A stretch of 64,000 bases of DNA from Cavia porcellus (lineage: Eukaryota > Chordata > Mammalia > Rodentia > Caviidae). Made by a program: the position numbers and the translations under genes. Location: assembly GCF_034190915.1 (NCBI RefSeq), contig NW_026947507.1, forward strand, positions 30,804,001-30,868,000. The letters run 5' to 3'. Shown one piece after another: positions 47,100 to 58,854 of this stretch (the stretch's first letter is position 1; every line of letters starts with the position of its first letter). Below the pieces are notes generated by a model. The model was given only the letters and a program-made list of their open reading frames with translations. It made no database searches and was not told where the DNA came from.

Positions 47100-47640
47100 A
47101 AGCTGATTGCACTCAGAAGTGGATCATCTGTCCCTCGTGTTCTTGAGAGTAATTCACGTCACTAATGTACAATTTCGTGGGTTAAGAGAGAGAAATTGTT
47201 GACTGCTGAAGGTGAAATGAGGACACTGGCTTTTTTTGGAGAAAAACAACATTCTGTTCCATGTAGAGACTTTAATGCTTACAAGAAACACGCAGATACA
47301 TGCATGGGCAGACAGGCTTCAGGGAAAGTAACCCCTTGGGACTGCTTTTGCAATTTGGGAAACACTAGTACATGAGCAAACTGCCTGGCTCCATTGGCAA
47401 AGCAGAGATTACATGCACGCAGCATTGAGAGCAGGTCTGCGTGCATTTGCCAGCCAGATGGTGTGAGACGGTCTATCAGCACTGTGTCCTTCGGTGATGT
47501 TTCTATTAGTCTTCTTGGCCAGCATGACTGTCTGTGTAGCATGGCTTTAGTGGAGCCAAGATAAAGAGCAGCGCACTCAAAGAAATCAAAACAAGGCATT
47601 TAGGCGAAGTTTTAGTGGCTAAATTTTCTAGCAGTTCACA
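47100..47640. other. Unique, CpG-retaining block, candidate conserved element
   Basis: This block is compositionally balanced, has several CpGs (near 47134, 47157, 47176, 47290, 47419, 47440, 47469, 47492, 47574 and 47605) and matches no repeat I know. The 106-codon minus frame (47279-47599) has no recognisable domain. Conservation is an inference from composition only. Confidence 0.35.
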
Positions 47641-47659
47641 AGGATTAGGATCTGGTTTT

Positions 47660-47663
<4 letters not shown>

Positions 47664-47710
<47 letters not shown>

Positions 47711-47724
47711 CATGCATGTATGTG
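47664..47724. repeat. (GT)n microsatellite with ATGC/ATGT tail
   Basis: About 22 pure GT units (47664-47707) are followed by ATGCATGCATGTATGTG. Alternating purine-pyrimidine sequence of this length can adopt Z-DNA. The cysteine/valine-rich plus frame here is an artefact. Confidence 0.97.
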
Positions 47725-48638
47725 TTTTCCCTCTAAATCCCAAGGCCACCTAACAGATGTGGCCTACAAAAGACTCATTTCATTTTTTACATTGTGGAAC
47801 AAAAATAAGGTAAGACTGTGCTATGCTGTTTTAAGTATTCACAGATTGTGTTTAGAGTCTTGTGTATTTCTCGTGTTCAGAAAAGTTCTCGTTTTATAAT
47901 GTTTTTGTTTTATTTATGTATTTATTTTTACTACCTGATTTCAAAAGGTGCTCAGCCTCCAAAGTAGTATTATTTTCCAATACAAATTTAAGTAAGAACT
48001 ACGAATATGATTATATTCTTATAATGTTTTGAAACAGAAACTTTTGTGATTTTGGTAATGATATGTAATAATTCTCAGCACCGAGATACTTCTGGGGGTT
48101 GGATTCTTAAACTGTTATGTGGAAATTTGTTACCAATAACAGGCTTGACATTTGCTCAGCAGTTTTTAGAGCATTTTTCCTCAGAAAGTAACTTGATTGT
48201 CTCATATAATATTCTTTATGGATTTAGGGGTTTCTATGCCCTATGTAGCTTTTAAATATTTAAATCTTTTCTTTTTGACTCTTCAGCCAATTTCTAAGAA
48301 CATGTAAGTGGTAGGGTACTACTAAATATGCTTCCTTGAAATTTACAAGAAATAAGAAAAAAAGAAATTTTTGTAGAAGTGTGTGGCACACTAAAGGAGA
48401 ATGATGGAGAGATCCCGTAACAGTGTTTGCTGTGTCACTTGGAACACCTTAGTGAAACACACACTTCTCCTTTCTCACTCTCCCCACTCACGCTCACATT
48501 TATGATGATAATGTAAATATAATAAATATGTAGCTAGATATTTGAGTCCTTGGAGATACAATGAAGATTTATTTCTTGATGAATAAGTAACTGCATCAAA
48601 ATTTACTACTTTAACTAAATCAACTGTTTTATTTATGC
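47725..48638. other. Unassigned AT-rich sequence
   Basis: No gene or repeat recognised. Confidence 0.5.
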
Positions 48639-48890
48639 GTGATTTTGCAATGCAGGCAAGGCGTAGTAACTTCTTCTGCTACTTTTGTCGGTGATCAACT
48701 GTCTGACTTGTCTGTTGGCAGGTTACAAAGGCCTGGGCTCAGCTCTGAGTGTGGCCCGAGCAATTATTTTTCTCATGTGACAGTTCTCCATGTCTCGTCA
48801 GCCAAAGAGTCAGCGTACTTTCTTACTACTTCAGGAGAAAAGAAACTTCCAATTCTTAAGTCCGAAATTAGGCCAGTGTTGATTTAGTCA
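48639..48890. other. Unique block, candidate conserved element
   Basis: Balanced composition between AT-rich flanks, with CpGs at several sites ('aggcgtagt', 'gtcggtgat', 'cccgagc', 'tctcgtc', 'cagcgta') and an AP-1-like 'gagtcag' core. A plus frame of 82 codons fills it (48639-48887) but has no domain I recognise. The two readings, conserved non-coding element or unidentified old repeat, cannot be separated here. Confidence 0.35.
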
Positions 48891-50343
48891 AATTCTATTA
48901 ATTAAAATAACTCACAAAACAACTTAAACTCAAGAGAACTGGGTTACACTAAGGCAATAACTCTAAGGCATGGTTTACTGAAGCTACAAAAGGGAACAAC
49001 ACTAATACAATTCAATTTGTGTAATACTATTTCTTGTCCTGCAATAAATTTGGAATGTTAATATTGCAGAAAAATGTGCTATGTAAGAGGTAACTACTTC
49101 TTTTATGTGTTGTGAATTCCATTATATTTTGACAATTGCCAAATTATGACTATTTAAAAGAAGACAGAAATAGAAAAGTAGATAAATTGATCAAAAACAT
49201 TTATTCTTTTACAAATGAGTATAAATAATTAAGAAAACCTTTTAAAATAGAATAAATAATGACCTGCAGTGTTTCATTAAATTAGAGGTTATATCAATCC
49301 TTAGGTTTATTTTTCTCAGCAATATTGTCTTAGGTATCTCTTCCATAGTGAGTTTATTAGAAGTAATAATACACGGTGTCTAGACAAACATATTGCAATA
49401 ACAGACTGAATATTAACATTGAAAGAATGGGTTTCTGCAAAATAATACCCTCTGGCAACCACTAAAACTGTTGATTGCTATATGGTAAAGAAACATAATT
49501 ATTATTAATATCTTATTTCCATTTTCAATTTTCAGTTTGGCTGAAAACAGAAATATTTGCCCTGTAGTTCGATGAATATACATCTGTGTTTTTAAATCAC
49601 TGGTTTTTCAGAAATAGTACAATTATGATTTTTTATAGGGAACATAAAAATACTGTCACATATAACATGAAAAATGTTAATATCATAGTTTAAAGACAAA
49701 TCTTAGAATGGAATAAGAAAAACATACTTCAATAAGAATATAAAAGAAAAATTGTCAATAAAATCATAGAATAAATACAAAAGCCTGTAAATATAGAAAA
49801 TGCTTAATTTCTTTAAAAGTAAAAGAAATGCAATTAAAATAATAAAGGCATGAAACTTACCATTTCCAGACTAGCACTGGCTTTGAGAACCAAACCTATG
49901 TACTTTCGATGGAACTGCATATGTGATTTTCAGAAATCAAATCCGAAATCTAAGAGTGTACCAAGAGTATGTCTAATGAATGTGGTGAAACAGTCGTGCT
50001 GTTAAACCATGCCTTCAATTTTTTAACTTCTGCAATTATTTCCAGAAGTTCTATGAACTGGTTCTTTTTTCAAATTCTTAAATTTTTTTTCACAGTTTCT
50101 TACTGAAACTAACTTATTTCATAGTTTCTTATTAACTGCTATGAATTCATTAACTGATACTATTTTAAATCTTTCTCATCTCTTTGAACATAGGAAGAAT
50201 AATTTTTTAACCATTTTTGACTTTTTACTCTCTTCTAGTTCATTTCCTCAGTCATAATATTTTTAATTTTGTTTTGCTTTTTTATTATGAGATTATTATT
50301 ATAAAATTGTTTGAATTTTGAGTCCTCGAAGTAAAACTGTCTC
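48891..50343. other. Unassigned AT-rich sequence
   Basis: No gene or repeat recognised; highly AT-rich around 49620-49860. Confidence 0.5.
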
Positions 50344-50376
50344 CTACCTTTCTTCCTTTTCTTTTCTTTTTCTTAT

Positions 50377-50423
<47 letters not shown>

Positions 50424-50432
50424 GTCTTTCTG

Positions 50433-50486
<54 letters not shown>

Positions 50487-50512
50487 TCTCTCCTACTTTC
50501 CTTTCTGGAGAA
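50344..50512. repeat. Polypyrimidine tract: (TTTC)n then (TC)n
   Basis: About 165 bases almost free of purines on the plus strand: irregular C/T, (TTTC)n at about 50376-50424, a TCTG transition, and (TC)n at about 50435-50483. Long mirror-like polypyrimidine tracts can form triplex (H-DNA). Both overlapping frames are repeat artefacts. Confidence 0.95.
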
Positions 50513-51799
50513 GAATTTGATTTTACTCTGTCAAACACCTAGATCAATACTTACAAGAAATGTTTAAACTAAATACTGGGTAGAAGTTCAATCATTAGTT
50601 TGATATGACTTTGTGTCCAAATCTGCATAAAGAATGGAAAGGGTTTGTATCTAAGCTGCTGAAGTAACTTTCCTTGTAGTCCCCTAGATCCCCAGGTGTC
50701 CAGAGGTGACTTTATTTAAGTCACATGGCCTCTTGGGCTCCCTGCCCACTTTGTGACACATCTGACATTTACTTCTCTCCGTCCCACCTTGTAAATATAT
50801 CAAAACAAAAGCATAAATTCATTCAATTTGGCAGATACCATCAAATGAAGTGTAGGGTTTCTATCAGTCTGTAGGGTCCTGCTGTTATCTAGACTTTGAC
50901 TTAGGCATCGTTATGTGTCGTCCTCACAATGCTATGCAAACAACTACAATTTTTCACTCTATGGAGCTGTATGCACACATTGCTCCTGTGCCTGGGCGAG
51001 GATCTCGGTAGGCTGTGTTTAAACATGTGGGCACAGGCTGGCTGTGAAGTAGGGCTCAGCTGGCGTACCTGCTGACTTTGTTCAGCTCCTCATTGCTCCC
51101 AGCTTGGGACTATAGATATAGGACAAGCCAGAATACACCCCTCTCACACTGATCACAGAGGGTGAGAATAACCCAGCCATGCAAACACCTTTGAAGCTTC
51201 TGTTTACAGCCTCCTTGTTGGCCCAAAGGAAAGATGTGGTGAATCCAGAGCTGAAGTGAGAAGTTACTGCATGGCAGAAGGAGTGAGCACAATTTGGGTT
51301 GAAGAATGGAGATAGTGGAGGTATTTTTAAATTCAACTCATGGTAAAATGTTTATCAATGGTAATTTCTTACACTTGTGTCAGTTTCTTGATGACACTGA
51401 GACATTTGTTGTTTATGTATACCTGACGCTTATATTATGTCCTTTTGTATACATATTTAAAATACATCAGCCAACAAAACCAGAGGCTGCTTTCATAAAA
51501 AAAAAGCCTTACTTTTTTTTTAAAGGAAGTTCTATGGTGATATATTTTAACATTTTGAAACAGACATCAGTGAATATAATGTACACATGATGCCACTAGT
51601 ACAAATGAGTAAATCGATTGAAACAAACACTAATGTAGTCCAGGGTAGTATTTGTTTTGTACTTTTTATTACATAAATATTTATTCTTTTCTACTGTAAT
51701 GATAGAATATATAGATTTATAAAATGAATAAGACATAAATTACATCTAACCAAAATCATTCAGGAAAAACCACTGCTGACAAATTTAACAAAATATTCC
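50513..51799. other. Unassigned sequence
   Basis: 50640-51300 is less AT-biased but shows no domain or repeat I recognise. The minus frames at 51082-51336 and plus frame at 51306-51590 are unsupported. Confidence 0.45.
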
Positions 51800-51859
51800 T
51801 ATACATCATCAGTTTTCATTCCTTTTCAAAGCATAACAAAGACAATTTTTCATATCTAT

Positions 51860-52030
51860 GAATATTCTTTTGCTATATATTTTAGAATGAATGCATGGTA
51901 CTTTATTCTGTATTTTCCATAATGTATTTACCTGAATACCTATTTTATGAACAGGTTGATTCTAATTTTCAAATTTATATGCACTGAAAAAAAATTATCT
52001 ATGTTGATTTTTTTGGCAGCACAAACTATT
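51860..52030 (-). mobile_element. Old L1 (L1ME-like) fragment, antisense
   Basis: 'gaatgaatgcatggtacttta', 'ttttccataatgtatttacc', 'tgaatacctattttatgaac' and 'aggttgattctaattttcaa' follow the antisense order of the last ORF2 part of very old L1 elements ('...catggtattccattgtatgg...'). Divergence is high, so the subfamily is uncertain. Confidence 0.5.
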
Positions 52031-52189
52031 CTGTTTAATGGACTATCAGAAACTTAGTAATATGGTTCTCTCTCATGCACACTTACACAGTTACATGTGT
52101 ATACCTTCAAGCTGTTCTTTTCTTTCAAGCAGTTTCTTTCCTTTCATGAGTACAATATCTATCATACATCTTGGATCTTATTATTCTTT

Positions 52190-52440
52190 CAGTTTTTTAT
52201 TATTTTTCATTTTTTACATTAGAGAGCCAACGTGATATTTAAAAATGTGAGTCTGATTTATTTCACTTATGACGATAGTCTCAAGTTGCCTCCATTTACC
52301 TATAAAAGCCTCAAGATCATCCTTTTTATATCTGAGTAATATTCCAATGTATAAAAATGCCACCAACCCGTGTTGATTTTTGTGTCATTTGAATTAATAT
52401 TTTAGGATAAATAGCTGGAGTTAAAGTGATCAATTGAGTT
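52190..52440 (-). mobile_element. L1 3' end fragment, antisense
   Basis: The segment 'gtctgatttatttcacttatg', 'gtctcaagttgcctccattt', 'gagtaatattccaatgtata', 'aaatgccaccaacc' parallels the L1 at 56.02-56.14 kb over more than 120 bases, so it is the same lineage or a close relative. It is truncated on both sides. Confidence 0.75.
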
Positions 52441-52499
52441 TATATGCACTTTTAAGAGCTCTTTCCTCGCTCTCCCTCTTCTCTGCTTTCAAAGATGTT

Positions 52500-52990
52500 T
52501 ACCAGCTGCATATTCTGGAAATAGTCATAGATCATTTAAACAAGAACAAATAAGAGGAAATTAATACATAGCTTGCTATACAAAGTCGGCCAGCATCACC
52601 TGATTTTGCAGGGACCCAAAGGTAGGTAGGGGAGTGGAAAAGCTTTATAGTGAAGAGAGGGGACTGCTGTGACTGAGGTTATTGGCATGGGCAAGCTGAT
52701 GGTGGAGCAAGCAGAAGTGAAACATTTTATTTGATTGATTTGGGGAATCATATTTAACTTTCTCTTATTGCCTGATCAGAAGCAGGGTTGAAAAGTAGAG
52801 AACTTGGCAGTTGCTGAACGACTCCTAGGCTTTCTGGACCTGCTGAAGAAAACTCTGGTTTTCTGGGCTGGCTGTAACGGAGGTTTCAGTCTGGCTTCCT
52901 GGATTGTTGTTGATTGCAGTTCGACAGTCATGTAGAGTCTGCCCAGCTCTTATCAGTACGTGCAGTCTCAGTGCTGCAAGAAGCATATAA
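52500..52990. other. GC-richer block, possible LTR, unidentified
   Basis: The composition changes abruptly here. GC-richer patches alternate with purine-rich ones, and a 'catataaagg' TATA-like motif occurs at its right end (about 52984). The look is that of an LTR or old repeat, but I cannot assign a family or define ends. Confidence 0.3.
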
Positions 52991-55397
52991 AGGTTAAAGG
53001 CTAAATTTGAATTGCAGTTTTATTTATCTTGAAGCATTAGTTTTAAAGAGAAATATTTGTGGACATTCTTAGCAAAATAATTGACCTACAACGAGCTCTC
53101 AGCAAATTGCCTTGTTTACTTTTCTAAACTAATGTATTCAATTTATTACATTTATAAAAATTCAGTGGTACTTTGTTTCCTAAGTGGTGATCTGAAAATA
53201 GCTAAGTTTTCAAAGGTCTATATAATCTATCTTTAATGTGTGTCCCAAAATTCATTTCCCCATTCATCAAATAGACTCATAAATATTACTTTACTTATGC
53301 AGAATGTCTACATAAGTCAACTATATCTCAGAAAAAGTTTTTTCCTGACTTTATGTACTTGATCTTTCCTTTTTCTATGTATGTGAACTCTATCATTCCT
53401 CAAACTCACTCGCCGTTTTCATGACAAAATCAGTTACCAACAGGTTCTCTAAATGTTTACCACACATAATATCACTAGTATTAACAACATATGCTACTTG
53501 CTTTCTTTCTGTCGTATTGCAGCAGTTCAAAATACACTAGTTGCCTATAGTTCTATTAGTTATATATAGATTAATTATATATATTTATTATACTTTAGTT
53601 CTTCCAAATTTAAATATCTGTTAATTGCCTATGGTAATCTACTAGTAGGCACTTAATTAATATTCTCTTATGAAACCAAGGATCTAGGATACTTAGAAGA
53701 ACTTTTTCCTATAGTCATTTCTTACCTTCAGGATCTAGTCCTTCCAATTTTGAATAGAAGATAATGCTTCCAGATTTAAAAAGTTGTGAAAATATTCATC
53801 TGTTTCTGGAGAAGCTATTGTACAGTTAACAATAATGCTGGTAAGAAACCATGAGGAAATGTTGGGAAAGGATGGTGCTTCTGCATCGGTTACAGGAAAA
53901 CATTATGACCTCATACATGTATTTCCTGTGTTGTTCTGTGTAGCTTCTGTGGTACATCAAAAGGCATGATTTTCACAGGCAGAAATGACATTTTTCTTTT
54001 GAGTAGCTCAAAGTACTGGACACACTTTTTTCATCACTTTTTTTGGCTTTGATTATATGAAAAATCATCTGCAGATGCATGATCACAGTGTTGGCATTGG
54101 AATTACCTATTTGATATAAGCTTTGTTTTCTTACTATACTGAAAAATTCATGATAGTTACAACAAAATATTTCCCTTTCATACCAGAGCATGGTAGTGGG
54201 AAGAAGGAGGTGTAAATTTTTGTTTCATACAATGTGTACTTACAGTGGCAGCCAGAAACACACAGCAGGGTGAGAAACTTTAAAAGCAAAGTTTACCAGT
54301 AGGAAGTTATGTGTTGTCAGTAGTGACACAAAGAGATGTCGTGTAGAAAGAAGGAAGAGGGAAGAGCAGCGAAGAATCTCAAACACAGGAACAATGCTTT
54401 AAATATTCATTATAACAAGTTGCAAGAATTTTAGAAAAGGCCATCATCTGTGTTTTCTTTATGAATGCTAATTAAAAATAAGCAAAGTACAACCTTTGAG
54501 CAAGACAAGGGTAATATAATTTTATTTCTAGACAACCCTGAAAACATTTTCTTAATATTTAAGACTATTATAATCTTAAACATTATTAATTTTATCTTGA
54601 AGTGATCACAGAGAAAATATCAATTTTTTACTTTTATTTGTTTGTGAAAACTAGTTTAGTTCTTAACAAGATTTAGCTAGTAGACAAGAATTATACTTCA
54701 TTTTTCTATGTCTTTAAATTTTAACATTATCCTAACATTTTAAAAGTACAAATTTTCACTATTATTTTTATAACTAATATTATGTCACACAAAAGAATTA
54801 AGATGGTTCACTCTTAAGTTTGAAAACAATGAATACTCTATAGCTCAAAGATTACTGTCAAACCAAGTTCATGTATAACATTTTTGAATATTTAACACAA
54901 TAGATCAATGCATTCAGCCTCACATATATAAACTGGGTGACTGTGCCTGCCTTTCAAGTATTTAATGGCTTATTTACACATAATAAGAGAATTCACATTA
55001 TACACCTTTAAAAACCTCCCCAGTGAATAGCTCCATGCTTCTGCATTGGGCTGACCATGTAGTTGATAGTCTATACTAGAACCAGTTTGAGCAGGAAAGG
55101 AACAGTAACCACTGACTATGGTTAGTGGACTGAGACTTTCCTGTGCCAACCAGAGCACGTTCATGTTATGTAGACTACACGAGCAGAACAACTGCTATTC
55201 AAGAGGATACTTATCTTCCTTATACATGAAATACAAATGCCGCTAAAATTGAAAGTCTGATTCCTTTCAAATTCTTTAGCACTCAAATCCCTACAGGAAA
55301 ATGCCCTGCACATCTTTGATAACATATCTTAATATTGATTTCATCAAAAGCCTTTACAGATTACTTGTATGTCATATTTTGCATTAAATGGATAACA
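52991..55397. other. Unassigned AT-rich sequence
   Basis: No gene or repeat recognised. The minus frames at 53973-54191 and 54970-55191 lack domains. Confidence 0.5.
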
Positions 55398-57065
55398 CAT
55401 TTTTTAAAATTCTTTTTATTAAAAAGAAATTAAGACAAAAGAGGACAAAGCAGAGCAGATCAGAACAGAACAATGTAAGCAACACAGCACTTCCATAAGA
55501 CAACCAGATATTAACAGTAGCTACCATAATGTCTCTTTATTTGAAATAGTTGAGCACAGCTTCACATCCAATATTATCAAACATAACAAAATAGTATAAA
55601 ACCATTAAAGAGAATGAAAGTATTACAGTGCATTCAGAACAAAATAACAGAAAATGAACAATGGCTACTATCTTATCTCATTTTCATAGAAAAGTTGTTC
55701 ATGCTATCACATATATTAATACCCAATAAGAAACAAGATGATAGAACTAATGGAAACAGAAGAACAAAAGCGTGGCAGGACTTCAAAGCAAGATGACAGT
55801 AAATCAGCAATGGCTGTCATAATGTCTTGTTTTCTTCAAAATAGCTATTAATACCATCACAGATAATAAAATCAAACAAAACAGAATAAAACCATTCCAA
55901 CTAATGAATGAAAACATTATAAGGCTTCAAAGCAATGTAATGGGAAATCAAGATTACCATAAACTCTTATGTACTCTTACCATGTCTTACACAAGGAAGT
56001 CTATACAGTATTTATACATATGAGTTTGATTTATTTCACTTATGAGTATGGTCTCAAGTTGTGTCCATTTATTTATAAAATACCTCAATGTGATGCTTCT
56101 TTATAGCTGAGTAGTACTCCATTGTATAAAAATACCACAACTTTTTTATCCATTCCTCAGCTGATGGACACTTAGGTTGTTTCCAAGATCTGGCGATTAC
56201 AAATTGTGCTGCTATAAACATGGGTGCACATATATCACTGTGGTATGATGCTTTCATTTCTTCTGGGACTATACCTAGAAGTGGAATAGCTGGCACAAAT
56301 GGGACTTCCAATGCCAGCTTTTTGAGAAATCTCCAGACTGACCTCCACAGTGGTTGCACCAGTCTGCACTCCCACCAACAGTGCAGGAGAGTTCCTTTTT
56401 CCCCACAGCCTCTCTAGCATTTGTTGTTGGTAGTTTTCTTGATCCTGGGCATTCTTTCTGGAGTGAGACGGAATCTCAGTGTTGTTTTAATTTGCATTTC
56501 TCTAATGACTAATGATGGTGAACATTTTTTCATGTATTCATTTGCCATTTGTATTTCTTCATCTGAGAACTGTGTGTTCATCTCAGGCATCCATTTTTGG
56601 ATTGGGTTTTTGAATTTTGGGGTCTGATTTTTTTTAGTTCTTTATGTGTTTCAGACAGAAGTTGTTTGTCTAAGGGACAGTTCGCTAAGACATTTTTCCA
56701 GTTTGTGGGTTTTCTTTTCACTCTGCTGGAGATTTCTTTCAACATGCAGAAAGTTTTAATAAGACATGATCCCAGTTATTGATTCTGGGAAATATTTCCC
56801 GTGTGGTTTGAGTCCTGTTCATGAATTCTCTACCTACCCCTATGCCTTCAAGTTTTTTACATAATTTATCTTCCAAAGATTTAGTGTTTCTGTTTTATTA
56901 TTTAGCTCTTTGATCCATTTAGACTTTATTTTTAGTACAAGGTGATAGGCATGGACCTGTCTAGTTTTAGTTTTTGGCATATAGAGAGCCAGTTTTCCCA
57001 GCACCATTTATTAAAGAGACTGTCATTCTTCCAGTGAACTTGTTTGGTCCCTACAAATTTTTTTT
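55398..57065 (-). mobile_element. 5'-truncated L1 LINE: ORF2 C-terminal part and 3' UTR
   Basis: This is the best-preserved element of the window. The minus frame at 56069-56359 is recognisably the C-terminal domain of L1 ORF2 (reverse transcriptase and endonuclease protein): 'LWRSVWRFL', 'AIPLLGI', 'SWKQPKCPS' and 'YTMEYYSAIKK' in order. Upstream ORF2 sequence continues in shifted frames to about 57065, where the 'ccagttttcccagcaccattt' block is near the truncation. The 3' UTR (55410-56000) carries about four degenerate copies of a roughly 145-bp repeat. The left edge is T/A-rich, as expected for an antisense poly(A) tail. Frame shifts and stops make it inactive. Confidence 0.92.
55495..55975 (-). 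repeat. About 145-bp tandem repeat inside the L1 3' UTR
   Basis: Equivalent points recur at about 55518 ('tagctaccataatgtct'), 55662 ('tggctactatcttatct'), 55811 ('tggctgtcataatgtct') and 55953 ('attaccataaactctt'), giving spacings of 144, 149 and 142. Neighbouring blocks ('cttcaaagca', 'taaaaccatt') repeat in register. The copies are diverged, so the array is older than this insertion or evolved with the L1 lineage. Confidence 0.75.
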
Positions 57066-57519
57066 TAAAAACAACTATTTTACATGTTGTGAAGTGATGC
57101 TTGCTTACCATAGTTTTGTTGGCTATTCTGCTTGTGAAGAATGCAGTGTAGTGTGAAATTTTGAGAGTAATGCGTGCAAATATCAACATTCAAATAAAAT
57201 CAGGGAAATTTGACTAGAATGAAAAATACCCCTTTAATTTTGTTAAAGCTGAAGAAAATAAATGGGAAAGGTCCAAGCTGTAGGGCTAGATTCACAAATG
57301 ACAAATTAAACTTGAGTCCAAATTACAGATTTTTCCATGTAGGTGACCTTGATATAAATCTGTCAGCATAAGTTTAAGTTCTAGATAGGAAAAGAAATAT
57401 TTTCCACCTGTGGCCCTGAAACAAAGCTTAAGTTGAATTATATGTTCATATTTGAGAAAATGTAAAGAATCAAAGAGTTGATGAAAATCAAATTCCAAAA
57501 TTGGAAACCCATGCACAAA
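57066..57519. other. Unassigned sequence beside L1 fragments
   Basis: Nothing definite recognised. It may include further L1-derived sequence, because sense-strand L1 sequence starts just to the right. Confidence 0.4.
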
Positions 57520-57750
57520 GACTCCACTAAAAATCTATCAGAATGAGTAAATGAATTTAGCAAAAATGGCACAATACAAAATCTATATGCAGAGTTCTAT
57601 ATTACTATATGCTAAATTGGAATTCAGAAGCAATATACCTATATAATAATTTCTATGAAAGGAATTATTTGCCAACTCCTTACAAGAAATGTAAGCATTA
57701 GGTACTGCAAACAGGTAGTAATAAACATTTTAAAAGTAGTTTAAGAGCAA
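57520..57750 (+). mobile_element. L1 fragments, ORF2 interior joined to 3' terminus
   Basis: 57540-57640 resembles an interior ORF2 stretch ('gaatgagtaaatgaatttagc', 'acaatacaaaatctatatgc'). 57660-57745 resembles the extreme 3' end seen in other L1 tails here ('ccaactccttacaagaaatg', 'taggtactgcaaacagg'). The coding sequence between is missing, so this is either one internally deleted copy or two insertions. Confidence 0.55.
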
Positions 57751-58449
57751 ATAGAAATAATGCTATCGTGAACGGAGACACCGTGAGGTTTCTGATGAGA
57801 ATGACTAATGAGTAATTGGCTTTTTGTTGTTAAAGTCACCTTATATCTTAGTGGAATATTTAGGTAGATTGCAACAGTCTCTTAACATGAACTTTCAAGC
57901 CAAATAAATGCATGAAAAAGCACTATAATGGATGAGTTGTTGAATTTATAGGAAATCAGACAACCTCTGTTAAAGAGACTTGATTACCAGCCTCATGTCA
58001 CACTGAGGAACACACTGTAACTATATAAAATATGCTTCTTTAATGTTGTTAGTGTTGGACGTAGAGATTAGTCATATATTTATCCAGAGCAATGTCATAT
58101 ATGAATAAAATGAATGATAATACAGTATTTGGTTTAGAAGAAATGTAGAGAAGAATGTGGTGATGCTTACGAGGATTCATTTCATTTTAAATTAATTGCA
58201 ACTATTGCAAATGTTTATTTCTATCATGTACAAATGTATGTTCTTTAAACTTTTAATTATTTTCTGGCTTCACTTTTTGGAATTTAAAGAAAACACTGGA
58301 CTGTTTCTTTTATAGGAAAAAACATTCAAATATTAAAATTCTCAAGATTTTCCCTATTCTACCCTGAGAAACCCTATTTTTTAACCTTTTCATATTGTAT
58401 GTTATTTTATTTTATGCAATATGTATTACTCATTGGTCATAAGATAGTT
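57751..58449. other. Unassigned AT-rich sequence
   Basis: No gene or repeat recognised. Confidence 0.5.
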
Positions 58450-58640
58450 TTTATCCCTGTAATCCTAACATTTTGGGAAGCTGAGGCGCTGTCTCAGGAG
58501 GATTACAAAATTGAGCCAATATTGGTGATTTAGTGACTTAGCAAGATTCTGTCTCAGAAAATACAAAGAGCTGAGAGTGTAGCTCAGTGTAAGGGCTTTA
58601 TGCGCACTCCCAGTGTTACACAAACAAACACAAGCACATA
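58450..58640 (+). mobile_element. B1-dID dimeric SINE
   Basis: The B1 unit ('cctgtaatcctaacattttgg', 'gaagctgaggcgctgtctcagg', 'tagtgacttagcaagattctg', 'tctcag') runs into an ID-like unit ('gagctgagagtgtagctcagt', 'gtaagggctttatgcgcactc', 'ccagtgttac') and an A-rich tail. This is the clearest complete B1-dID copy and the best lineage marker in the window. The minus frame here is an artefact. Confidence 0.88.
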
Positions 58641-58854
58641 AGATTTCATCATATCTTATTCCAGAACAACAAATAAAACTGGAAATATCATGCCTGATAA
58701 AATTAAAAAGTATGTGATTATAGTCAAACAATTTATTCTCAAATGAGATCAATATCTTCTAAATTATTTAATATGTTTCAATATATTTTTAATTCTAATC
58801 ACTCTTCCTATAGTCCTCAAATTAAAGTATCAGCGATTAATTTATTGTAATATA

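Noticed and set aside
50318..50542. Ser/Phe/Leu-repeat and Arg/Glu-repeat proteins
   Set aside because: Both are translations of the (TTTC)n/(TC)n microsatellite.
52010..52040. Possible U6 snRNA pseudogene start ('ttggcagcacaaac')
   Set aside because: Similarity stops after about a dozen bases; the conserved interior of U6 is absent.
56220..56417. Plus-strand frames over the 56 kb L1
   Set aside because: They are shadows of the recognisable ORF2 frame on the minus strand.
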